Made by a program: the position numbers and the translations under genes
In this document: positions 21,579-32,206 of the stretch, piece after piece
How positions within the stretch are numbered: the stretch's first letter is position 1
Layout: every line of letters begins with the position of its first letter
NCBI GenBank assembly: GCA_031835245.1
Contig: JAVKOQ010000078.1
Span: 1 to 64,000 of the forward strand
DNA: 64,000 nucleotides
Origin: Balamuthia mandrillaris
Lineage: Eukaryota; Discosea; Longamoebia; Balamuthiidae
Reading direction: 5' to 3'
Notes under the pieces: generated by a model
Told to the model about the DNA's origin: nothing
Database searches by the model: none
The model's input: the letters and a program-made list of their open reading frames with translations, nothing else

Positions 21579-23050
21579 GGGTGGAGGGAGCGAAACGTAC
21601 TGGGACCCAATAGCTCGAGAGCATACTCAACAAAATCTTTAGTGAGACCCATCTGAAGGGCACACTGAGCCGCAGAATCCAGGGTAAAAGTGAGCAACTG
21701 CCACCATTTCTCATTCCGATAGTTCTTTGCGATATGGTCAAAAAAACTGAAAGAAAATGGTGAAATACAAAATGTGAATACAGAAACGAAAGTTTGATAG
21801 AAAACAAGATAATCGAAAGTTACTCTTTTGCATCTTGGTATTTGCCAGAAGCAAGATATTGGTGAGCCATCAGAGAGGCCAATTGAAGCATCACTCGGGA
21901 AGAGGAAATGCGTTTATAATGGGTATAAGCCTTGGTAAGTAAGCTTATTATCAATGATGCGTGATCCACTCGTAGTTCTTGAACGAGTGAACGATAGAGC
22001 TGATCCATTTCGCCGGGGACTTTGGATTGAGCACCTTGCAGCCACATGAACATTACGACATAAGTGGGGGAAAAACGAAGGAGAACAGAAGACAACGACA
22101 GCGTAAGGAATAGAAAAAGAAAGAGGCAAAGCGTCTAATGTATACCAGATTCAAGAGGATGGCTTTGGAAGACAGCAGGAACTTGTCCCACATATTTCTG
22201 TCTACTACGATCAATCCCTACCAGGGAGAACGACTCTGTATCTTGATATTGTGTGTATAACGGTGATCCTCTTATCGGCTGTGTTTTAGCGTTTGTTAAG
22301 AGATAGAACTAATAACATGCTGTTGCAAGCGAAAAAAGAGAACAGTACCTCACACAACTTCTTGGCAACATTTTTTCTGTCGATAGCATACCGAGCAGAT
22401 GCTTGGTAGTAAAATCCTGTAGTGTTTGTTAGCGAAACGAATGAATGAGTGAACGTATTTTTTTAAAAACAAATTGAGAGAGAGGGGGAGAGAGAGAGGG
22501 AGAGAGAGAGAGAGAGGGAGAAATTGAGGAGAGGAAGGAAGAGCAAAGAAAAAGGAGAGGAGTGGACAAGAAAGAAATATCAATAATAACAGTACGGACC
22601 AGGGAAAAACTTGCGGTCCTCTACAGATGCTAAAGAAGGGTTCTTTTCCAATAACTCCCCAAATACTTGGTACCTACAGCAAGAAAAAAAAAAACGGTGA
22701 GACACTGGAAACGATGAAAAACGAAACAAATGTAAGTCGTACTGCCGAGAGACCCATGCCCAATGCTCATATTCTTTCTCCGCAGCTCCAATTGATGACC
22801 GAAAAGCATGAATGTGTTTCTCAAATTGATTCACGGCGTTGTAGGCATTTTTTGCTTGAAACTGTAACTTGCAGAGCTACCGCATACAAAATAATGAGAA
22901 ATCGAAGAACAGGCAAGACTTTATGTATGCAATACCTTGAAGTTGATATAGTCTGCCACAATCTTCACCTCCATCATTCGCAAGCGGTCATCAGTAATTG
23001 CTCCAACGTTTTTATAGGCTTCCGTATAATACCTTTGCAGTGATAATGGG

Positions 23051-23089
<39 letters not shown>

Positions 23090-23360
23090 CGCATGTGTGA
23101 GACAACCATTACATTAACAAGTAGAGGAAAAGCTACTTTAAGGCTCCTTTGGTATCAGATCGAAACTCGGCAAAAAAGCCGATTTCGAAGCTATAACGAA
23201 CGAGCAGGGACTTTTGGACCGCTTTGTTCAGCTTCTCTTTTTGTTTTTTCTTCCGGTGGCTTAGTTCTCGATAGTGGATAGCTGCAAGAACTTGAACTGC
23301 CTTCTCTAACCTGTGTACATAGTGCCAAATAGAAAAGAGACCGTTGAGAAGAGTGAAATA

Positions 23361-23403
<43 letters not shown>

Positions 23404-23784
23404 CTTGGCCGATTCAGCCATGTCAGTTTTGGTGAGAAACACGATCTTTTTGGCGTCCAGATCAGCCCGTTTACGAAAGCCGTTCAACCTTTCGTCTATT
23501 ATCTCTGTAGTTGATATGGAGAAAGCGCAACGGTTAAATAGGGCACTTTGTGCAAAGGAGAGAGAGAGAGAGAGAGAGAGGGGGAGAGAGGGAGAGAAGA
23601 GAGAGAGAAGAGAGAGAGAGGAAGAGAGAAGAGAGAGTGTGAGAGAGAGAGAGAGAGAGAAGAGAGCGAAGAAAGAGAGAAAGAGGGAGGGGGGAGAACC
23701 AGAATGAGTTCGTTGCACTAGTGCTACAAGCGTTTTAATGTTTCTGGAGCGTAGCTTCGTTCTGGGAGGAGAAGGAGGAGAAAC

Positions 23785-23835
<51 letters not shown>

Positions 23836-24245
23836 GAGACATTAAAGACTTGAACCGCGCGAGGTAGAATGTACTTGGCTTTCTCCAAGAAGGCACAGAA
23901 CTCGGGTTCTTTCTCTTTCCACTTCTTTTCATTGGCCCACTCGCTAAAGATGAAGACAACAACGGCGGGCATCACTCTAGAGTTTTTGTACATCCAGTTG
24001 CCCTTTAGAATGCCAGGCTGGTCATCCATGACCACAGAGGGAGCCACGCTCTTTTGCTTCTTCTTCTTGGGCAAACCTTCCTCCCTCTCGGAGCTGAGGA
24101 TGTAGAAGATGGGTCGCTGGCCTTCATCAAAGAGGGAAGGCACTACGGAGAGGTTCTTTTGGAGGGCGGCATGGTATTTCTTCGCTCCCACGAGGCTCAC
24201 CACTGGCACTGGATCTTCCTTCAGCTCCTCCGGATAAAGGTCCAT
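18615..24245 (-). CDS. TRAPPC11: TRAPP complex subunit TRAPPC11 (Foie gras/Gryzun)
   Basis: 21 exons: 24245-23875, 23761-23700, 23504-23402, 23310-23137, 23032-22936, 22876-22743, 22673-22600, 22416-22349, 22278-22146, 22034-21824, 21746-21601, 21505-21444, 21308-21216 (least certain), 21143-20951, 20883-20798, 20715-20558, 20462-20311, 20228-19804, 19716-19659, 19573-19474, 19362-18615; 1215 aa, frame closes. N-terminus has PGILKGNWMYKNSRVMPAVV, the middle the foie gras helical repeats (NPSLASVEDRKFF, WWQLLTFTLDSA, EYALELLGP), the C-terminus the gryzun region (VQKPFHINYSFYSKDLQ, SGDKFAAFTLLPRASY). The protein is a scaffold of the metazoan-type TRAPP III complex in ER-to-Golgi traffic and autophagy. 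The intron after exon 14 has a GC donor (CAAG|GCAAGC). Many introns carry (GA)n on the + strand, that is CT on the sense strand. Confidence 0.9.
23559..23690. repeat. (GA)n microsatellite in TRAPPC11 intron
   Basis: Impure GA/GAGG tract of about 130 bp. Similar pure tracts lie in other introns of the same gene at about 21536-21576, 22473-22521, 23047-23087, 23364-23401 and 23788-23832. All are CT-rich on the transcribed sense strand. Confidence 0.95.
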
Positions 24246-24689
24246 CTTTTCTGCTCCTCCCACTCACTGCAAACCAGAAGACAAAAAGGGCAGGCTTGCG
24301 AAGCGAAGATCCTCTTCTCCTCTCCCTTCTTTTATCCTCCACAATAATTATTGTGGCATTCTTGCTAAAATTTTTGTGGACGCGAAGCAAAAGTGTCCAA
24401 CCATTTTTAGGACAATTTCGCGCGCACTCCATTAGACAATCAGCAGCAAATCTTGCCTCTTGAAAAAAAAAATTTTGCGATAAATGTCGATAAACACTTT
24501 GCAAAAAACAAAAAAAAGGAACGCAGAAGAAAAAGGAACGCGACAAAGTAAAGTGTTTGTGGTAAGGGCACGCGAGAGAGAGAAGGAGCCCCTTCTGTCG
24601 TTCCTCTGCGCAACGAGCACGGGTCATTTATATTTATTTATTTATTTATTTACTTCGTGGAGTGGTGGCTTGGCACAAAGAAGAAGAAA
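24246..24689. other. divergent promoter region, TRAPPC11 / PH-like gene
   Basis: 444 bp with no coding signal I trust. Contains a TTTA repeat (about 24628-24652) close to the start of the rightward gene. Confidence 0.5.
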
Positions 24690-25215
24690 ATGGAACATGG
24701 AGGAGCTTCGACAACGATGTACGAGCCGTTTCTGGACGAAGAAGAGGAGGACTACACCATCATATATCGCGGAGGGACTTCCTTCTTCATGGGCTTTTGG
24801 GACTGGCTGCGGAAAACGCGGTGGATAATCACCTCCAAGTACATTCAAAGGGAGACGGGGCGCTTCTCCAAAACCATAGAGTACTGCGAATTGTCTGACA
24901 TACGTGACTTGTCCTTTTCTCCCGGCTGCAGCGGCATTGGTGCGTTGCTTTTTTTTTCCCCTTTTCTCTCTTTGCCGCTTTTTTTTTCCTCTTCTTTCTT
25001 TAGGTTGTTAACTTTGTCCTTCTTTTGTTCAAACTGTTTTTTATCCACTGTTATATACAACAGGGCGGATTGACATCTACAAAGGCACTTTATCTTCTTC
25101 CCCTTACATGACCATCGTTGGCATTCCCAGCATCGAGCGGGTGTTCTCCAACCTCCGCGATGCCATCTCTGACTTTCAGTCCCGTTCCCAAATCAACGAG
25201 TTTGACGACCTGTAA
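24690..25215 (+). CDS. short PH-like (bPH2-type) protein
   Basis: Two exons, 24690-24939 and 25064-25215; 133 aa. The protein is one small domain with the pattern of prokaryote-type PH domains: RKTRWIITSKYIQRETG, then a strand pair around ELSDIRDLSFS, the glycine turn GIGRIDIYKGTL, and a final helix IERVFSNLRDAISDF. Such domains usually bind membranes or proteins. There is no signal peptide or membrane helix. In-frame TTG/ATG options upstream are less likely because the ATG at 24690 begins the acidic linker MEHGG. Function unknown. Confidence 0.7.
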
Positions 25216-25939
25216 ATCCAATATTCTCTCTCTCTGTCTTTTCTTTTCTTTTCTTTGTAGACCATTTCCCGCCCTTTCCTTCCTGTTGCCTGAAAAGCGT
25301 TACGGGGGTGCTGCATTGAGGGGTCAAACTGCCCCCCATGGGCTTATGTGTCACTACTGGATTGGTCGAATGAACTCCGCAGTATTTTCTTGCCCCCTTC
25401 ATACATTTTTTGTAGGGGGCGAAAGAAAAATGCAATCAAAAAAAAAAGTTGGCAAACAAAATCAATCAAAAAAAAAAAAGTAGCACAATTTTTTTTTTGT
25501 TTGTCGTGTGGAGAGAAAAAAAAAAGGTGTGGGAGGAAAAAGGAAGGAAAGACGGCAAACCGAAAGAAAGAAAGGAAGTAGTAGTGTCTGCCACGACCAG
25601 AAGAGGCTTGTGGTGATTTGAGCGAACAAAAAATAGGGGGAGTGGTTGATCGCTATTTTCTTTTTTATTTTGGCGGAGAAAGAGGTATCGAAAAGTTTTT
25701 TTTTTGATTTGTTTGTTCTTTTCCTTCTGTTGCGGAATCTCTTGGGCCTTCTCTAGTTTCCCCCCTCCTTGTTGGTTTTTTTTTTATTTTCTCTCTTTCT
25801 GTTGTGCACTCCCTATTGCCGCTCTCTATTAATCTTGGCACTCCAATCATACACTCACGCCCCTTCTTCTCTTGATTGATCCCCTCCCACCAGACAAAAC
25901 AATTACGGAAGCACAAACCATAACTACAGCAACACATCA
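25216..25939. other. intergenic, T- and A-rich homopolymers
   Basis: 724 bp between two rightward genes. Filled with A9-A11 and T8-T10 runs and CT-rich stretches just before the PP1 start; no exon recognised. Probably 3' UTR plus PP1 promoter. Confidence 0.5.
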
Positions 25940-27200
25940 ATGACGGACGACTTGGATGTAGATAGCATTATTGAGAGGTTGTTGGAGGTGAGGGGAAGTC
26001 GCCCAGGAAGGCAGGTGCAACTCACGACACAGGAAATCCGAAGCCTTTGCATGAAGGCGCGGGAGATTTTTATCAGTCAACCTATTCTGTTGGAGTTGGA
26101 AGCTCCCATCAAAATTTGTGGTACGTACGCGCCACCTCCATTTTCCCTTCATCGTCACTTTTTTTTCTCCCTGCCTCTTTCTACTCTTTTCCCCCCTCGC
26201 TGCCAATATTTCTAGGCAGTGCACTTCTTTTTTTTTATTTCCTTTCCGTCTGATTGATTGAAATTATTTTTGCAGGGGATGTCCACGGACAGTACTATGA
26301 CTTGCTGAGGCTGTTCGAGTACGGCGGCTTTCCACCCGATGCCAACTACCTCTTTTTGGGCGACTACGTCGATCGTGGAAAGCAAAGCCTCGAAACTATC
26401 TGTCTTCTTCTTGCCTACAAAATCAAATACCCCGAAAACTTCTTCATCTTGAGAGGAAACCATGAGTGCGCTTCCATCAACCGAATCTATGGCTTCTACG
26501 ATGAATGTGAGCATCTCTTTCCCTAGTCTCTTTCTCTCTTCTCAGCATTCTTATTTTTTGTGCGATCGGCAGGTAAACGAAGATACAACGTAAAGCTTTG
26601 GAAGACCTTCACGGAATGCTTCAATTGTCTCCCTATTGCTGCCATCATTGATGAGAAAATATTTTGCATGCACGGTGGCTTGTCACCGGATTTGATAACC
26701 ATGGAACAAATTCGTAGGATCGTACGACCAACGGATGTTCCTGATCAAGGTCTCTCTCCTCTTCTTTCTTTTCCTTTGTGTGTTACTCACTAAGCACAAA
26801 AAAAAAACTAACAGGGTTGCTGTGCGATTTGTTGTGGAGCGATCCCGACAAGCAAATCCAAGGCTATGGAGAGAATGACCGCGGAGTGTCTTATACGTTT
26901 GGTGCCGACGTTGTAACCAACTTCTTGAAGAGGCACGACTTGGACTTAATCTGTAGGGCACATCAGGTGGTGGAAGACGGTTACGAGTTCTTTGCGAAGC
27001 GTCAGCTGGTCACCCTTTTCTCTGCCCCTAACTACTGTGGAGAGTTCGATAACGCCGGAGCGATGATGAGCGTGGATGAAACTCTGATGTGTTCATTCCA
27101 GGTTTGTACTTCTGTCCACTCACACATGTTGATTTTTTCCACTCACCCAACTTTTTTCTGTTATACGCAGATTCTAAAGCCTGCAGACAACAAGAAGTAA
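25940..27200 (+). CDS. PP1: serine/threonine protein phosphatase PP1 catalytic subunit
   Basis: Five exons: 25940-26120, 26276-26506, 26573-26749, 26815-27101, 27171-27200; 301 aa, frame closes. All metal and catalytic motifs are present: GDVHGQ, GDYVDRG, RGNHE ([18 protein letters not shown]), the His of HGGLSPDL and [12 protein letters not shown]. Also [19 protein letters not shown]. The sequence is the canonical PP1 core with a short C-terminal tail (LKPADNKK), shorter than animal PP1 tails. It acts with regulatory subunits in the nucleus and cytoplasm. Exon-intron joints fall in conserved motifs, which fixes them well. Confidence 0.97.
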
Positions 27201-27620
27201 GCTTCTCTCCCTCCTCGCTCTTCTCTTCCTCCTCGTACTGATAACACCTTCCTCTCTTCTGCAGCTAAAATAAAACACAAAGGAAACGAAACGGAATAAC
27301 GTGAAAGGAAGGGGTTCATTATTGCCTCATCCTTGGGGAGAGATCCAAGAAAGCTGTTTTAAACATGGGGGGTAGCAGTAGTGACGGGTGTTGTGCGGAG
27401 GAGTGGTACGGTGGGGCCACACTTTATTTTTGTAGGAGCTTTGGTTGATGTGTATTGTGCTTTTTCTTCTTTCCGAATGATTTCCTCTTTCTCGCAAAAA
27501 AAATTGAAAACTTAAAAAAAAACGTGTAAAGGGAAAACTCTGTGGAAACGCAGCAAGTGCACCAGCGCAGTTCCTTTTTCTTCGTTCTTTCTCTCTCAGC
27601 GGGCAAGACTTGGTTGTTCT
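27201..27620. other. convergent intergenic region
   Basis: 420 bp between the PP1 stop and the stop of the leftward gene. Nothing coding seen; probably both 3' UTRs. Confidence 0.5.
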
Positions 27621-28361
27621 CTACTTGATGGCAGGGGGTTGAGCAGTCGCAGAAGGAGAAGAGGAGGGTGTCGATGGAGTGGTGTGGGAAGTGGAAGTGG
27701 AAGGTGTAGTTACAGGGCGAGGAGCGGAAGAGGGAGGAGCCGGCCGTAAGCTGGCCGACGTGGTGAAACTGCTGGAGGAAGAGGAGGGTAACGCGTGTTT
27801 GTCATGCGGAGTGGTTTTGCTTTTGAGGCGGGACCAAAGCGCCATTGTGCGAGCGCCAACCCCAGAGGAGTGTATTCTGCCGAGGAAGTATCCAAAACCG
27901 AAAGTTACTCCAGTCCACACCAACGTCTAGCATCAGCAAGTCAAGCAAACATACCAGCAAAAAACGATGGAGGAACATCAAAAAAAATGAGACGAAGAAA
28001 GAAAAAAAGGATACACTGCCCATTTGATAAAGTTTGGAGGGAGGAAGCTTTGGCGGCAAAGGTTCTTGAATGTTGTTCTTCTTTAGCTTTTCGTTTAGCT
28101 CGTGCAAGTGCCGTTCCAGCACGGCTTGGTGTCTCACACGGGCGGCATAGCTGAACCAAGCTTACGTGATAACAGTGATACAAACCATCAAAACAAGAAC
28201 CTGCAAGGAGGGCATGGGGAAAAAACAAAGGTACCTGCCAAGCATGACAGAACGGTTCCGCTAACGGTAAAAAAGGTTTTGTGGCGTGTGAATGTATCGA
28301 CCAGAGAGTCCTTCACCAAGGACGCTTTTCTCCAATGTTCTCGCAACCTACCGGCACTCAT
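27621..28361 (-). CDS. two-helix membrane protein, unknown
   Basis: Three exons: 28361-28235, 28160-28015, 27926-27621; 192 aa, frame closes. First hydrophobic segment FFTVSGTVLSCLAAWFSYAA, then a basic amphipathic stretch (HLHELNEKLKKNNIQEP), a second short hydrophobic segment (VWTGVTFGFGYFLG) and a long Ser/Thr/Pro-rich tail of about 70 residues. The N-terminus is basic (SAGRLREHWRKASLVKD), compatible with a mitochondrial inner membrane or ER protein. No family recognised. Confidence 0.65.
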
Positions 28362-28406
28362 CTTCCTTCTTCACAAGGAAAAAAAAAAAAAAACAAGCCA
28401 GGTCTG

Positions 28407-28796
28407 ATGGCGGCGGGGATCAACGAAGAAGAACCACCACCACCGGGCAAACCGGCCACTGTAAACTTTCTTCCTCGAAATTTCGGGCAAAGCAATATGA
28501 GGAGCCATTCCACATATTCGAAGAAATCATCGGATCGATCTAGCAAGAGGGGTCTTGATCCCAGCCGGGAAATTCTGGAGTATCTGTCGACAACCTACCA
28601 AATATTTTTGAAAGAAAATCGAAACAATTTCCGAAAAGAACGAGAAAACAAAAGAAAGGGGAGCAGTCGGCCTGCCCCTTTCTTTACCCTCTCCCTTGAT
28701 TCGAGAGCCTTGTGCTTTGTATTATTGTTTGTGGTTGTTTTAAAACAAGCAAACAAAAAAAAAGTAGAAGGGTTTGGCCTTTGTACTTGTCTTTGA
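28407..28796 (+). CDS. small ORF of doubtful status
   Basis: 129-codon open frame from an ATG at 28407, in the 490 bp gap between two divergent genes. Its first 85 residues look protein-like (ATVNFLPRNFGQSN, DPSREILEYLSTTYQIFL) but the end is hydrophobic and oddly composed. It may be an upstream exon of the coiled-coil gene at 28851 or chance. The rest of 28362-28850 holds homopolymers only. Confidence 0.25.
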   Translation: MAAGINEEEPPPPGKPATVNFLPRNFGQSNMRSHSTYSKKSSDRSSKRGLDPSREILEYLSTTYQIFLKENRNNFRKERENKRKGSSRPAPFFTLSLDSRALCFVLLFVVVLKQANKKKVEGFGLCTCL

Positions 28797-28850
28797 TGCA
28801 TCAACTGTAAAGAGAGAGAGAAAAAAAAAACAGCAGGGGTGAACAAGAGC

Positions 28851-31800
28851 ATGTTATCTGTATTTGGGGCTTCTGGCCCAAAAGGGGAGCAGGATGAGGA
28901 GGAAGGAGTAGTCGACGTGGAAAGACTGAGTGCGGAGGACGACCTGTTGTTGGACGATGACGACGAATATGATGACGAGGAAGACGAGGAAGACGAGGAT
29001 GAAGACGATGACGTCAATTACTTGCAGTTATTTGAAGAAGTCATAGAGAAGCTTCGTTCGTAGCCCCTTTCAAATTCTCTCCGCCTTTCTCCTTTGTCTT
29101 TTATTTATCTCATATTTTTTTTTGTTTTTGCTCGGATCCAGGAAATAGCAATCCTCACGTTATAAGACCAATGACGCAAAAACCAGAAGGAGAACAAGCG
29201 GCCGAAGAAGGAGAAGGAGGGGACAAAGAAGACCAGGGCTCCGGTGACAACACAAACGACTGCAAAGAGCTGGGCTATTTCGCTAGCCATAACAATAGGA
29301 GAAAAAAAGAAGGAGAGGACAAGAACGCCGAGCCCTCTTTTGACTCGCTCTTCATCTTGAACGACCTGGAGATGTTGTACAAGTACTTTCAGGAAAGGGA
29401 ACGCGACTTTGAGACGGCTATAAAGATAGGCAAAATGCTAGTGGAAAAGAACCAAGCATTGATAGAGGAGAAGGACTCCATGCTCAATGACAACCTGGTG
29501 CTAAAGCAATGGGAGCAACGGGTCAAGTTCCAACAGCAAACTATCGACGAGTTGACTCAGCTCAAACAGCAGTACCAGAACCGGATCGAGGAGCTTGAAA
29601 TAGAACTGGATGTGAACCAGCGGCTGCTGCAGTCCAAAGTCAACCTGACAGAACAGCTGGAAGTGAAGCTATGGGACTATATAGAAGAGTTGGAGGGAGA
29701 CAAGCAGGAAATAGAGGTAGAGAGCAAAACGATGGCCAAGCACAAGGAAAAGGTGCAGAGGCTGACGAGGGAGATGGAACATCTTGAATCAGAGATAGTG
29801 CGGTACAAATCCCTTCTGAGCGAGCTGAAGGATAAGAACAGACGATTGAAGAAGGAGGTGACCGTTCTTCAGAAGTTGTTGAAGGAACAAGAACTACAAC
29901 AACAAAAGAAGAAACAAGCAGCGGATGGGACGAGCATCATCAATAACATGCTGATGGACTCGGAGAGCGAAAATGAAATCGAGGAGAAGCAATCTCCCAA
30001 AGCGGCTACAGAGGAGAAAGGACGAACTGGTGCCACGGAGGACTTGAAGCAACGACAGGTGGAGATAATTAAAGAAATCGATGCCAAAGACATGAAGCTG
30101 CGAGAGATGAAGGACAGGTTACAAGAGATGATGCGACAAAACGACAGTTTGACCAAAGAGGTCGTGTTTTATAGCGAAGAAAATGAAAGGATGAAGGAGA
30201 TGATGAATCAATCGCTCCAATCAGAGAAGAGATGGAAAGAACAAAACAAAGAAAATCAGCTGTTACTGCAAGAAGCCAAGGAAAACATTTCCAAGCTTCA
30301 ACGAACCATTGATGAAGCTCAGTTTCTCAGCCCCACACCCCTTCACACCCAACTTCTTTCTCCTCTTTCCGGCTCACGAAGCTCTATCTCTCCATCTCTT
30401 CTTTCGCCAGTTCTCTCTCCGCGCTCTTCTTCTCCCTCTCACCGTTCTTTGTCTATAGCCATGTCTGGTCCCAACTTTGTATCAGAGGAGGTGAAACTTC
30501 ATCCTACTTCCACTGGCAGCGACATTGAAGACATGCCGCAAGAAGAGGATTACATCAACGAGGATGACTCTGCGTCTTCTTTAAGCGCCAGTTGGGAGGG
30601 CTTACCCATGTCTCCGCAACAACAACGCCATGTGCAACGAGCCATCCAAGCTAATGGCACCCCTCGTGGAGGACCAGCGAGCAAGAACGTGTCGAAGCTA
30701 TTTGTATTTGCGGAGGAGTTAGAGAAGAAGGTCATAGAGACATTGGCAGAGGAGGAACTCAAAAGAGGACTTCATAATCAGATCGAACGCTGCGTTTCCG
30801 ACTTTCTCTACAAGCGCGAACAGGAATTGCAAAAAGAGAGAAGCCAACATTTCCAAGCCATTGAAAACGGACAAATGGTTGCAGCAGCGGCGCAGGGTGA
30901 ATTCGAAGATGAGCCTCAATCTAGCATCCAAAAGACCTCGGGGAATGACAAACGAAAGAGCTCCTCCTTAAGTACCCTGTTGTTGTTCGGCCTATTTGTG
31001 ATGGGAGGCAAGAACAACAGTAGGAGCGAGGCTTCAATTTCATCATCAGCAACAGACAAGAGCGGAGAGTGGCAAATGGTTTCGAAGAAGAACCAATCCA
31101 CTGACACTATGTCTTTTGCTCGGAAAGATGACTCATCCGATGCCATTCAGTTCCCTTTCGATGACTACAACAGCAACAGCTCCAACAACGCTTTCTCAGC
31201 TATTACTGATGGCAATCATCCAACAAACGACGAAAATGGAGTTGACCTGTCCACCGTTCAACTTTGGGTGAAACACATGAGTGGTGGCGCTTCTTCTCTC
31301 TCTAACAAAAACGAACGAAGAGACTCTTTGGCTGGAGGAGCGAAGAACGACCTCGCGTCAGACTCTTCGCCAACATTAGCTCGTGCACGTTCCATCTCTT
31401 CTTCTTCCAACCACAACAACGCGGAGGATGACGAACGTGGCAACAATAAGACGAGCAACCAAAACGGCGGAAGGAGAAGGAGAACCAAGACTAGATCATT
31501 CAGTAAACAAACGTTGAAGAGCATGGAATCAGAGGTGCTGGGCATCATGGATGAGGAACGAAAGAGAGCACACGATGAGGTAGAGAAGCTCAAGTTGGAA
31601 TTAGAGAACGCGAAATTGATCGCAAAGGAAAATGAACGGCTGAAAGGACTTTATGATGCTGCTCTCAAGTCGCTCCAGGAAAGCGAAAAGTTCAAACAAG
31701 AGTTGGAACAAACGCTGATGTCGGAGTTGGAAGAAAGTGAGATGAAGATGAAAGGTCTACATGAGCGGCTGGAAGAAAAAGAAAAGATCATCGAAGAGCT

Positions 31801-32131
31801 GAAGCAACTCATCAAAGCTATCCAAGTGGAACAAGAAGCACGGATACAAAACGAAGAAGTGAAGGAGGAGAAACACGATAAGAAGGAAAAGGAAAAGGAA
31901 AAGGAAAAGGAAGAAGAAATAGGCATGCAAGACAAGAGAAAGGAGGACTACGACGATGAAGTAGAACATTGGAGGAAGCGTGTATGTATGGTGTCGGTTG
32001 GGACACAGACCGAAGAAGAAGAGAAAGAGAACGAGGCTAAGAAAGAAAGAGAAAGAGAAAAAGACAAAGAGAGAGTGGATTGGCTGCCTCACATGAGCTT
32101 TGATACGCTGATGTGGGTGCTAAATGGATAG
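28851..32131 (+). CDS. large coiled-coil protein, HAP1/TRAK-like motor adaptor
   Basis: Two exons, 28851-29055 and 29142-32131; 1064 aa. An acidic start with a run of Asp/Glu is followed by NYLQLFEEVIEKLR and NPHVIRPM. Residues about 145-190 read FQERERDFETAIKIGKMLVEKN, which resembles the conserved start of HAP1/TRAK/BICD-type dynein adaptors (ERDLELAARIGQ in animals), including the Ala-x-x-Gly of the CC1 box. Long coiled coils (about 190-390 and 760-900) flank a Ser/Pro-rich region (SPLSGSRSSISPSLLSP). The end carries VSVGTQTEEEE. Binding to dynein light intermediate chain or kinesin is inference from that short match. No catalytic motif. Confidence 0.65.
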
Positions 32132-32206
32132 TGATATATTGTGTTGTCTACAAATGGTGTACATAACTACAAGTTTGAACAAAGCTCCTCCTCCTATCTC
32201 CTTTTG

